Assembly (NCBI GenBank): GCA_026988585.1
Contig: JALSKY010000164.1
Coordinates: 1 to 14,199, forward strand
Origin: Deltaproteobacteria bacterium
GTDB taxonomy: Bacteria > Desulfobacterota > Dissulfuribacteria > Dissulfuribacterales > QOAL01
Reading direction: 5' to 3'
DNA: 14,199 nt
Part shown: positions 6,076 to 12,857 of the stretch, piece by piece
Layout: each line of letters starts with the position of its first letter
Position numbering within the stretch: position 1 is the stretch's first letter
Notes under the pieces: model-generated
Seen by the model: the letters and a program-made list of their open reading frames with translations, nothing else
Databases searched by the model: none
Told to the model about the DNA's origin: nothing
Position numbers and translations under genes: made by a program

Positions 6076-7896
6076 CTAAAAAGGTGTCACCTGCTGCAAG
6101 TCCCTGGAACTCTTCATCCGTTTTACACTATCGTTATAAAAGTTGATGACCTCGCGGCGACTGATCATTCCAAGAAACCTGGTTGGATCTTCATCACTCA
6201 CTACCGGCAGGGCATCGATGTTTCTGATGGTAAATTTTCTCAGCAGGGTGTTCAGGTCCTCGGAAGGAGAGGTGGTGATCACCTTTTTTCTGGCGATATC
6301 TTTCATGACAATCAGGGAACCAAGTTCCTGATTGAAAATGCAATGTCTAATATCGTTTATGGAAAATATTCCAGAAAGCTGTCCATCCCTGTCAACTACT
6401 GGAAAATAATGCTGTTCAGTCGCGCTGAACAGTTTGCAGAACTGATCAAAGGTCATGTCTTCAGGAATTACAGCAATTACCTTGTTGGGATTAAAGATAT
6501 CTTTGACCCGGATGTCCTCCAGTATATCCATGAAGAAATCACCGCTGTGTGCCGGACTTTCTATCTTGTTCTTCACCTGGGCCCTGTAGAGATTCCATCT
6601 TCGGCAAATAAAATAGCAGAGAGAGCACACCATCATACTGGGCAGTAGCAGGTGATATGAGCTGGTGATTTCACTAACGACAATGACTGCCGTAATTGGT
6701 ACATTTGAGCTGCCTGAAAAAAAACCAGCCATTCCAACAATTATGAAGGGGGCTGCATTTGGTATGATCTCTGGACACATTTGATGGAAAAATACACCTA
6801 CAGCCCCACCTATGGCCCCACCAATCACCACAGATGGACCGAATACTCCGCCGCTTCCTCCAGAACCTATGGAGAATGAAGTAGCAACTATCTTGCCGAA
6901 GGCTACCGCAAGAAACATCCACAGGGTCACCTTGTTGAAGAGGCCCTCCTGCAGAAAGCCATAACTGAATCCGAGAACTTCCGGCAGGAAGAAGGCAAAA
7001 CTGCCTGTGATCAGCCCTCCTACAGCTGGCTTGAGCCAGATGGGCCAGGAGAGTTGCTGAAAGAAATCATGGGTCTTCCAGAATATGTTTACGAAGAGAA
7101 AAACTCCAGTGGAGAGGGCAACTGCCAATCCCGCATAGGGGCCCAGGGCTAGAATGTTGGTGAATCTGAAATCCCCTGCCTGAAACAGGGACCCCCAGCC
7201 CATGAAGGTACAGAAAAGAGAATATGCAACAGTAGAGGCTATAGCAGTTGGAATGATGACGTCTGCTTCAAATTCAGGATCTCTGTAAAGGATTTCTGCA
7301 GCAAATAGTGCACCGGTAAGGGGTGCCCTGAAGATGCTTCCAATGCCGGCTCCCATGCCGGCTGCCATAAGAATACGTGTCTCTCGTGATGAGAGTTTCA
7401 GTCTTTGTGCCAGCAGAGATCCGAGACCTGCCCCTATCTGGCAGATGGGGCCCTCACTTCCGCCTGAGCCACCTGTTCCCAGGGTCAATACTGATGCTAT
7501 GGTCTTAACGAATGGTACCTTTGGATTTATGAGGCCGTTTTTCCTATGATATGCATTGATGGCAGCATCAGTTCCATGTCCCTGTGCCTCTGGACAGAAA
7601 CGCCATACCAACAGGCCTGACAAAAGGCCTCCAATGGCCGGCATTGCCATCAATATCCAGGGATTGAATGGTGTGTCTGAATGGCCTAAAAGCGGAGGAT
7701 CTCCAACTGGATGTGGAGGCCTGTAACCTGCCATATAATCCAGGAAGAAGTAGTGTGCAAAATGACAAAGAATATGGAAGATTATGGCACCGGTGCCAGC
7801 CATCAGTCCTGTGGTGATGCAGAGCAGGAACCAGCGGGCTGTGCGGTTTGCAGGTAGCAGTACTCCTCGAATTTTTTTCAGTACATGGTTTGCCAT
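6076..7896 (-). CDS. CLC-family chloride channel/antiporter with two C-terminal CBS domains
   Basis: CLC proteins are dimeric membrane proteins that conduct chloride or exchange it for protons. The 606-residue product has a membrane domain (about 20-440) and two CBS domains (about 463-525 and 533-590), which in relatives bind nucleotides and modulate transport. Signature regions are visible: GSEGP at 146-150 with the gating glutamate E148, and GGVFGP at 349-354, which coordinates chloride; Y437 (LYRAQV) matches the central tyrosine. Two positions differ from E. coli ClC: the serine of GSGIP is His107 in GHGT, and the internal proton glutamate (E203) aligns with Ile202 after E201. This leaves proton coupling open. 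The ATG at 7896 lacks a good Shine-Dalgarno sequence. It stands alone, convergent with rplQ and divergent from ilvB. Family assignment is firm; channel versus antiporter is not. Confidence 0.93.
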   Translation of the reverse strand: MANHVLKKIRGVLLPANRTARWFLLCITTGLMAGTGAIIFHILCHFAHYFFLDYMAGYRPPHPVGDPPLLGHSDTPFNPWILMAMPAIGGLLSGLLVWRFCPEAQGHGTDAAINAYHRKNGLINPKVPFVKTIASVLTLGTGGSGGSEGPICQIGAGLGSLLAQRLKLSSRETRILMAAGMGAGIGSIFRAPLTGALFAAEILYRDPEFEADVIIPTAIASTVAYSLFCTFMGWGSLFQAGDFRFTNILALGPYAGLAVALSTGVFLFVNIFWKTHDFFQQLSWPIWLKPAVGGLITGSFAFFLPEVLGFSYGFLQEGLFNKVTLWMFLAVAFGKIVATSFSIGSGGSGGVFGPSVVIGGAIGGAVGVFFHQMCPEIIPNAAPFIIVGMAGFFSGSSNVPITAVIVVSEITSSYHLLLPSMMVCSLCYFICRRWNLYRAQVKNKIESPAHSGDFFMDILEDIRVKDIFNPNKVIAVIPEDMTFDQFCKLFSATEQHYFPVVDRDGQLSGIFSINDIRHCIFNQELGSLIVMKDIARKKVITTSPSEDLNTLLRKFTIRNIDALPVVSDEDPTRFLGMISRREVINFYNDSVKRMKSSRDLQQVTPF

Positions 7897-7956
7897 CTCT
7901 ATATTAGAAGAATCCTTGTGCCAGAGAGTTGAATTTACTTGGAGGAAACATTAAAC

Positions 7957-7985
7957 AGTATTAACCAAAGGTCTTTCGTTGACAA
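7957..7985 (-). promoter_or_regulatory. Possible promoter for the CLC gene
   Basis: On the minus strand TTGTCA (7985-7980) is followed after 17 bases by AATACT (7962-7957), four of six matches to the -10 consensus. It would give a leader of about 50-60 bases. Its -35 overlaps the -35 proposed for the divergent ilvB promoter. Low confidence. Confidence 0.25.
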
Positions 7986-8007
7986 TATCTTTATGTGCGA
8001 ATAAGTT
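7979..8007 (+). promoter_or_regulatory. Possible promoter for the ilv operon
   Basis: A perfect TTGACA at 7979-7984 lies 61 bases before the ilvB start. The -10 is poor: TAAGTT at 8002-8007 (17-base spacer, three of six matches) or AATAAG at 8000-8005 (15-base spacer, four of six). A weak -10 with a perfect -35 could mean activator dependence. No leader peptide, T-box or attenuator was found between it and ilvB. Confidence 0.35.
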
Positions 8008-8045
8008 TGAATGCTATTCAAAAAATCTCGTTGAGGTAGATTCTT

Positions 8046-9746
8046 ATGACAAAGATGGCGGGAAAACAAATGGTTATTGAGGCCTTCAAAAAGGAAGGGG
8101 TCGATGTGGTGTTCGGCTTTCCTGGAGGCGCAATTATTGATGTTTACGACACCCTGGAGAAGGATGGCACCATAAAGCACGTGCTTGTCCGTCATGAGCA
8201 GGGCGCTGCCCATGCCGCTGATGGATATGCACGGGCTACAGGCAAGGTAGGTGTATGTATTGCCACTTCAGGTCCAGGAGCTACCAATACTGTGACCGGT
8301 ATTGCAACTGCTTATGCTGACTCTATCCCCATGGTAGTGATTACCGGGCAGGTTCCCACAGGACTCATCGGCAATGATGCCTTTCAAGAGGTTGATATAG
8401 TCGGGATTACCAGGCCTTGTACCAAGCATAACTACTTGGTCAAAGATGTAAAGGATCTTCCCAGGATATTGAAAGAGGCCTTTTATATTGCCAGGTCAGG
8501 GCGTCCCGGACCGGTGCTCATCGATCTGCCCAAGGATGTACAGAATTCAGTAGGTGAGTTCGATTATCCTGACAAGATACGGCTTCGTTCATACAATCCC
8601 ACTGTAGAGCCTAACAACAAACAGATAGAGAGGGCGTTCAGGCTTATTGAAAGAAGCAAGCAGCCCATAATCTATGCCGGTGGTGGTGTTATCATAGCCA
8701 ATGCCCATAAGGAACTGCGAAAACTGGCTGAGTCCATCTATGCCCCTGTTACCATGACTCTCATGGGGCTTGGGGGGTTTCCGGGAACCCATGAGCAGAG
8801 CCTCGGAATGCTTGGCATGCATGGCACCTATTGTGCCAATATGGCAATGGCAAATACGGATCTCATCATTGCTGTTGGTGCCAGATTTGACGACCGTGTC
8901 ACCGGCAAGATCGAGGCATTTGCTCCCAATGCCAAGATCATCCATATAGATATCGATCCTACATCCATCCAGAAGAATGTGAAGGTGGATGTGCCCATTG
9001 TAGGTGATTGCCGCAAGGCCTTGAAAAAGCTGATAAAGGCAGTGGAGGAGGAGGGCAGGCCACCTGAGATCTGGAAGGAGCACTACATCCCCTGGTGGGA
9101 TCAGATCAGGGCATGGGCAGAGAGGCATCCTCTAAGTTACAAGGATGAGCCAGGTGTCATAAAGCCTCAATATGTCATAGAAAAGCTTTATGAGCTTACC
9201 AAGGGTAAGGCCATAATAACCACTGAAGTTGGACAGAACCAGATGTGGACAGCTCAGTTTTACAAGTTCGATGAGCCGAGGACACTGCTGACTTCTGGTG
9301 GTCTCGGGACCATGGGATATGGTTTCCCTGCTGCCATAGGCGCACAGATGGGATGTCCCGACAAGATAGTGGTGGATGTGGCTGGTGATGGAAGCATCCA
9401 GATGTGTATTCAGGAGATGGCTACTGCCATGGAGCAGAAGCTTCCAGTAAAGATAGTCATCCTGAACAACCAGTTTCTTGGTATGGTGCGTCAGTGGCAG
9501 GAGCTCTTCTACGACCGGGTTTATGCAGCAACGGAATTTTCAGTAACGCCTGATTTCGTCCGTTTGGCAGAGGCATACGGAGCCAAGGGCTTCAGTGCTA
9601 CCAAACCTGAAGAGGTAGAAGATGTCTTGAAGAAAGGACTTGAATCTGAAGGTGTTGCCATAATGGAGTTTGCCATCGCCCGTGAAGAGGGAGTTTTCCC
9701 CATGGTGCCGGCAGGCAAGGCTACTACAGAGATGTTACTGGTTTAG
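8046..9746 (+). CDS. ilvB: Acetolactate synthase large (catalytic) subunit
   Basis: Thiamine-diphosphate enzyme that condenses two pyruvates to acetolactate (valine, leucine) or pyruvate with 2-oxobutyrate (isoleucine). The 566-residue product shows the three-part fold: N-terminal cofactor domain with GFPGGAIIDVYD and catalytic E51 in VRHEQGAAHAADGYARATGK, a central FAD-binding-type domain (about 190-345) with GARFDDRVTGK at 278-288, and the C-terminal domain with the GDG-to-NN diphosphate/metal motif (G447-D448-G449 to N475) and GMVRQWQ. Length is normal. Start at 8046 fits the Shine-Dalgarno sequence gaggt 8 bases upstream; ATG 8055 is an alternative. First gene of the operon, followed 30 bases later by ilvN. 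It resembles anabolic, FAD-containing synthases, not the catabolic AlsS type, because a regulatory subunit gene adjoins it. Confidence 0.97.
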   Translation: MTKMAGKQMVIEAFKKEGVDVVFGFPGGAIIDVYDTLEKDGTIKHVLVRHEQGAAHAADGYARATGKVGVCIATSGPGATNTVTGIATAYADSIPMVVITGQVPTGLIGNDAFQEVDIVGITRPCTKHNYLVKDVKDLPRILKEAFYIARSGRPGPVLIDLPKDVQNSVGEFDYPDKIRLRSYNPTVEPNNKQIERAFRLIERSKQPIIYAGGGVIIANAHKELRKLAESIYAPVTMTLMGLGGFPGTHEQSLGMLGMHGTYCANMAMANTDLIIAVGARFDDRVTGKIEAFAPNAKIIHIDIDPTSIQKNVKVDVPIVGDCRKALKKLIKAVEEEGRPPEIWKEHYIPWWDQIRAWAERHPLSYKDEPGVIKPQYVIEKLYELTKGKAIITTEVGQNQMWTAQFYKFDEPRTLLTSGGLGTMGYGFPAAIGAQMGCPDKIVVDVAGDGSIQMCIQEMATAMEQKLPVKIVILNNQFLGMVRQWQELFYDRVYAATEFSVTPDFVRLAEAYGAKGFSATKPEEVEDVLKKGLESEGVAIMEFAIAREEGVFPMVPAGKATTEMLLV

Positions 9747-9776
9747 CCATATAAGAAAAAACAGGAGTTGTTACCC

Positions 9777-10262
9777 ATGAAGCATACACTGTCCGTCCTT
9801 GTAGAGAATACCCCAGGGGCACTGTCCAGGATAACAGGTCTGTTCAGTGGCAGGGGGTTTAATATAGAGAGTCTTTGTGTAGCTGCCACTCTGGACAAGA
9901 CCATGTCGCATCTGACCCTGGTGACCTCAGGGGATGAGTATATTATTGAGCAGATAATAAAGCAGCTAAACCGGCTGGTAGATGTCTATAAGGTTGTAGA
10001 TGTCTCAGAGGGCGAGTTCGTGGAGAGAGAGATGGCCCTGATCAAGGTCAAGGCTGAGGATGAAACAAGGGCTGAGGTCCTCAGAATGTGTGACATCTTT
10101 CGCTGTAAAGTGGTAGATGTCAGCCCCAAGACTTATACCATTGAGATCACCGGGCCAGAGAACAAGCTCAAGGCTGTTCTGGAGCTGCTGAAGCCCATTG
10201 GCATCAAAGAGCTTGCCCGTACAGGAACCATAGCAATGCAGCGTGAAAAAAAGATCAAATAG
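9777..10262 (+). CDS. ilvN: Acetolactate synthase small (regulatory) subunit
   Basis: Binds the IlvB catalytic subunit, raises its activity and confers feedback inhibition. The 161-residue protein has an N-terminal ACT domain (about 3-75) and the C-terminal small-subunit domain (about 84-158). N11, G14 (ENTPGALSRI) and N29 (GRGFNIESL) match positions tied to valine inhibition in E. coli IlvH, so the enzyme is probably valine-sensitive. The ATG at 9777 is chosen because caggag (9762-9767) lies 9 bases upstream; an in-frame TTG at 9768 directly abuts that site and is unlikely. The symbol ilvH is equally used for this family. Confidence 0.96.
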   Translation: MKHTLSVLVENTPGALSRITGLFSGRGFNIESLCVAATLDKTMSHLTLVTSGDEYIIEQIIKQLNRLVDVYKVVDVSEGEFVEREMALIKVKAEDETRAEVLRMCDIFRCKVVDVSPKTYTIEITGPENKLKAVLELLKPIGIKELARTGTIAMQREKKIK

Positions 10263-10287
10263 ATGGTCTGAAAGCTGCAGACAGAAG

Positions 10288-10314
10288 AAAAAAAGCCCTT
10301 TTTCAGGGCTTTTT
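10288..10314 (+). terminator. Terminator-like hairpin between ilvN and ilvC
   Basis: AGCCCT (10294-10299) pairs with AGGGCT (10305-10310) around a 5-base loop, TTTTC, flanked by seven A on the left and five T on the right, so the stem can extend through A-U pairs. It sits just after ilvN and ends 10 bases before the ilvC Shine-Dalgarno sequence. There is no room for a separate ilvC promoter after it, so it more likely reduces or conditions read-through, or marks an RNA 3' end. A small 5-pair hairpin (GTCTG 10266-10270 with CAGAC 10278-10282) precedes it. Confidence 0.6.
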
Positions 10315-10336
10315 CATACTATTGAAGGAGAATGTC

Positions 10337-11332
10337 ATGAAGAGCTATTACGATAAGGATGTACCAAAAGGGATCCTGGAAGGAAGGATCATAGCAATTA
10401 TCGGTTACGGGAGTCAGGGGCATGCACATGCACAAAACCTGCGTGACAGCGGTCTGGATGTCATTGTAGGTCAGAGGCCGGGAAGTGCCAATTACGATCT
10501 GGCCAAGAAACATGGTTTCGAGCCGGTGAGTGCAGCAGATGCAGCCAAAAAGGCAGATATAATCATGATGCTTGTGCCTGATCATGTTCAGGCAGATATA
10601 TATAGAGAATCTATAGAACCCAATCTGGAGCCGGGCAACATGCTCATGTTCTCTCATGGGTTCAATATCCATTTTGGTCAGATAGTAGCGCCAAAGGATG
10701 TGGATGTAACCATGGTTGCCCCAAAGGGACCGGGCCATCTTGTCAGGCGCGAATATGAGATAGGCCGCGGAGTTCCGTCTCTGGTAGCTGTGCATCAGGA
10801 TGCTACCGGCAAGGCCCTGGAGATTGCCTTGGGTTATGCCCAGGGGATTGGCGGTACACGGGGTGGCGTCATCGAAACCACTTTCAAGGAGGAGACAGAA
10901 ACTGATCTCTTTGGCGAACAGTGTGTTCTCTGTGGCGGTGTGAGCGAGCTGATCAAGGCGGGTTTTGAAACCCTGGTGGAGGCGGGTTACCAGCCTGAGA
11001 TCGCTTATTTTGAGTGTTGTCACGAGCTCAAATTGATAGTCGATCTGATATATGAGGGTGGTCTTGCCAGGATGCGTTATTCCATCAGCGATACGGCAGA
11101 ATATGGCGATCTTACAAGAGGTAAGAGGATAATAACCGACGAGACCAGAAAGGCCATGAAAGAGGTCCTTGATGAGATCCAGACAGGCAAGTTTGCCAAG
11201 GAATGGTTGCTGGAAAACCGGGTGAATCGCCCCATGTTCACAGGACTGAGAAACAGGGAGAAGGAACATCAGATCGAAGAGGTTGGTGCACGTCTCAGGG
11301 AGATGATGAGCTGGTTGAACGAAAACAGATAA
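10337..11332 (+). CDS. ilvC: Ketol-acid reductoisomerase (class I, NADP+)
   Basis: Converts acetolactate or acetohydroxybutyrate to the dihydroxy acid by Mg-dependent alkyl migration and NADPH reduction. The 331-residue product is class I length. The N-terminal Rossmann domain has GYGSQGHAHAQNL (23-35) and a cofactor loop GQRPGS (45-50), whose Arg and Ser suggest NADPH preference. Catalytic and metal residues match the family: H107, K130, D190, E194, E226, E230 and S251. The ATG at 10337 is preceded by AAGGAG (10325-10330) at 6 bases; an in-frame TTG at 10322 precedes that site and would add five residues that do not belong to the family. It follows ilvN by 74 bases containing a terminator-like hairpin. 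Confidence 0.97.
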   Translation: MKSYYDKDVPKGILEGRIIAIIGYGSQGHAHAQNLRDSGLDVIVGQRPGSANYDLAKKHGFEPVSAADAAKKADIIMMLVPDHVQADIYRESIEPNLEPGNMLMFSHGFNIHFGQIVAPKDVDVTMVAPKGPGHLVRREYEIGRGVPSLVAVHQDATGKALEIALGYAQGIGGTRGGVIETTFKEETETDLFGEQCVLCGGVSELIKAGFETLVEAGYQPEIAYFECCHELKLIVDLIYEGGLARMRYSISDTAEYGDLTRGKRIITDETRKAMKEVLDEIQTGKFAKEWLLENRVNRPMFTGLRNREKEHQIEEVGARLREMMSWLNENR

Positions 11333-11343
11333 TCGGCATCAGC

Positions 11344-11385
11344 CGGCAACTGGGTATCTGCCAGCTATGCACAGTTGCCGTGCAT
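11344..11385 (+). promoter_or_regulatory. Alternative hairpins upstream of psd
   Basis: CGGCAACTG (11344-11352) pairs perfectly with CAGTTGCCG (11372-11380) around a 19-base loop. ATGCAC (11367-11372) can instead pair with GTGCAT (11380-11385) around a 7-base loop that contains most of the first stem's right arm. The two structures share bases and exclude each other. They end about 20 bases before the psd start. No T-run follows, so any control would be at translation or RNA stability. Pairing is visible; regulation is inference. Confidence 0.35.
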
Positions 11386-11406
11386 GCTCCTTAAAGGCGT
11401 AGGATA

Positions 11407-12060
11407 ATGTTAGTCCAAAGAGTTCCTGTGGCCAGGGAGGGTGTACCATTCTTAGGTATATCTGCTCTGGCCGCTATCGTTTTGGCTTTGTTGCAGTTGC
11501 AGTGGTGGGCACTCGCTGCATTGGCTCTTACCACATTTATTCTCTATTTTTTCAGGGACCCGGAACGAATAGTGCCCCATGAACCCGGTTTGATAGTATC
11601 TCCTGCTGATGGTAAGGTTATAGAGGTGGTCAAGGAGGACGATCCCTATTTCAACCAGTGCGGGACTATACGGGTTAGTGTCTTCATGAACGTATTTGAT
11701 TGTCATGTAAATCGTTCTCCGGTAGCTGGAACTGTTCAGGATCTGAGATATTTTCCAGGCCGCTTTCTTGCTGCCAGCAAATCCAGGGCCATGGCAGAGA
11801 ATGAAAGAGCAGCCGTGTTGCTTCATGATGAGGCCGGCAGGAAATTCGTAGTGGTTCAAGTTGCCGGATTGATTGCCAGGCGGATCCTTTGCTTTGCCCA
11901 GGTGGGTGATGCTCTCCAGAGGGGAGAGCGATATGGTTTGATCCGTTTTGGTTCCAGGCTGGATATCTATCTGCCCAATGGCTGCGAAACCAAAGTCATC
12001 CCAGGGGATCGGGTAGTGGCTGGGCAGAGTATCATTGCGAGATTTCAGGTGGTACAGTGA
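11407..12060 (+). CDS. psd: Phosphatidylserine decarboxylase proenzyme (short PsdA type)
   Basis: Decarboxylates phosphatidylserine to phosphatidylethanolamine at the inner membrane, using a pyruvoyl group made by self-cleavage. The 217-residue protein is the short form found in many bacteria and archaea. Hydrophobic segments occupy about residues 14-48, followed by FFRDPER, the SPADGK motif (D68), and VFDCHVNRSP (H100). The self-cleavage site is G182-S183 in IRFGSRLDIYLP; Ser183 would become the pyruvoyl group of the small alpha chain. Start at ATG 11407 with an aggcgtagga ribosome-binding region. The stop overlaps the pssA start by one base (TGATG), so the two consecutive steps of phosphatidylethanolamine synthesis, pssA then psd, are translationally coupled. 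Confidence 0.96.
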   Translation: MLVQRVPVAREGVPFLGISALAAIVLALLQLQWWALAALALTTFILYFFRDPERIVPHEPGLIVSPADGKVIEVVKEDDPYFNQCGTIRVSVFMNVFDCHVNRSPVAGTVQDLRYFPGRFLAASKSRAMAENERAAVLLHDEAGRKFVVVQVAGLIARRILCFAQVGDALQRGERYGLIRFGSRLDIYLPNGCETKVIPGDRVVAGQSIIARFQVVQ

Positions 12061-12857
12061 TGAAAAAACCATTCAGGAGAAAGGATGGCCAGACACCGGC
12101 AAAAGGTGCATATCTTCTTCCGAACCTGCTTACCACCGCAAGTCTGTTCAGCGGCTTTTACGCAATAATAGCAGCGGTAAACAATGATTTTCAGCAGGCT
12201 GCATGGGCCATTTTAATATCTGGTATCCTGGATGGTCTTGACGGCAGGGTGGCCAGACTTACTGGTACTACCAGCAGATTTGGCATTGAATATGATTCCC
12301 TTTCCGATCTTGTGGCCTTTGGGGTAGCACCCGGCATTCTATGTTTCATCTGGGGCCTTCAGGGATTTGGGCGCCTGGGGTGGCTTGCTGCATTTCTTTA
12401 TGTGGCTACTACTGCGTTGCGTCTTGCCAGATTTAACACTCTTGGGCTTGGTGGTTACTCCTCTACAAGGTATTTTATTGGCTTGCCATGTCCGTCCGCT
12501 GCGGCGTTGATGGCAACCACCATACTGTTGGCAGATTTTTTTGGAGCTCACAGCAAGGTTGATTGCGGTATTGTGGTGTTCATGGTGTATGCCCTCTCTT
12601 TCCTGATGGTTAGCAATATAAAATATTCCAGCTTCAAGGAGCTGCCATGGTTCAATCAGCACCCATTCAGCGGTCTTGTTCTCGTGGTGCTGGTTCTTGT
12701 GGTGATGGCCCTGGAACCCAAGGTGACTCTTTTTGCAGTCGCCCTGACCTATGTAGTTTCTGGCCCTTTTCTCTTTCTTTTCCGAACTCTTTTCCGGAGA
12801 AAGAAGAGTGATGAGAATGCGGTTACCTTGAGCAGTAGGGAGAATTCAGATGGCTGA
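12060..12857 (+). CDS. pssA: CDP-diacylglycerol--serine O-phosphatidyltransferase
   Basis: Makes phosphatidylserine from CDP-diacylglycerol and L-serine, the substrate for Psd. The 265-residue integral membrane protein belongs to the CDP-alcohol phosphatidyltransferase family; its catalytic motif is complete: D58, D61-G62, A65-R66, G75, D79 and D83 (DGLDGRVARLTG then GIEYDSLSD). N-terminal LLPNLLTTASLFSGFYA and later GLPCPSAAA are typical of the Bacillus-type (membrane) PssA, unlike the phospholipase-D-like E. coli enzyme. About six to eight membrane segments are visible, and the ends are polar and basic. The ATG at 12060 overlaps the psd stop; the GTG immediately before it (12057) is an unlikely alternative. 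It overlaps leuA by 8 bases. Confidence 0.95.
   Translation: MKKPFRRKDGQTPAKGAYLLPNLLTTASLFSGFYAIIAAVNNDFQQAAWAILISGILDGLDGRVARLTGTTSRFGIEYDSLSDLVAFGVAPGILCFIWGLQGFGRLGWLAAFLYVATTALRLARFNTLGLGGYSSTRYFIGLPCPSAAALMATTILLADFFGAHSKVDCGIVVFMVYALSFLMVSNIKYSSFKELPWFNQHPFSGLVLVVLVLVVMALEPKVTLFAVALTYVVSGPFLFLFRTLFRRKKSDENAVTLSSRENSDG

Noticed and set aside
6082..6092. AGGTGTCACCT palindrome near the end of the CLC gene
   Set aside because: It lies within the coding sequence for the last residues (QVTPF) and has no T-run or neighbouring partner; likely chance.
5902..6648. 248-codon open frame on the + strand
   Set aside because: It starts inside terminator 1 and runs antisense to the CBS region of the CLC gene. 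No ribosome-binding site and no family resemblance.
9768..9776. Upstream TTG start for ilvN
   Set aside because: It directly abuts the Shine-Dalgarno sequence; ATG 9777 has correct spacing and gives the conserved N terminus.
10322..10336. Upstream TTG start for ilvC
   Set aside because: It precedes the AAGGAG site that serves ATG 10337 and adds residues not typical of the family.
10319..11269. 316-codon open frame on the minus strand opposite ilvC
   Set aside because: It is entirely antisense to a clear ketol-acid reductoisomerase whose catalytic residues are all intact, and its translation resembles no family; it is a by-product of codon usage.
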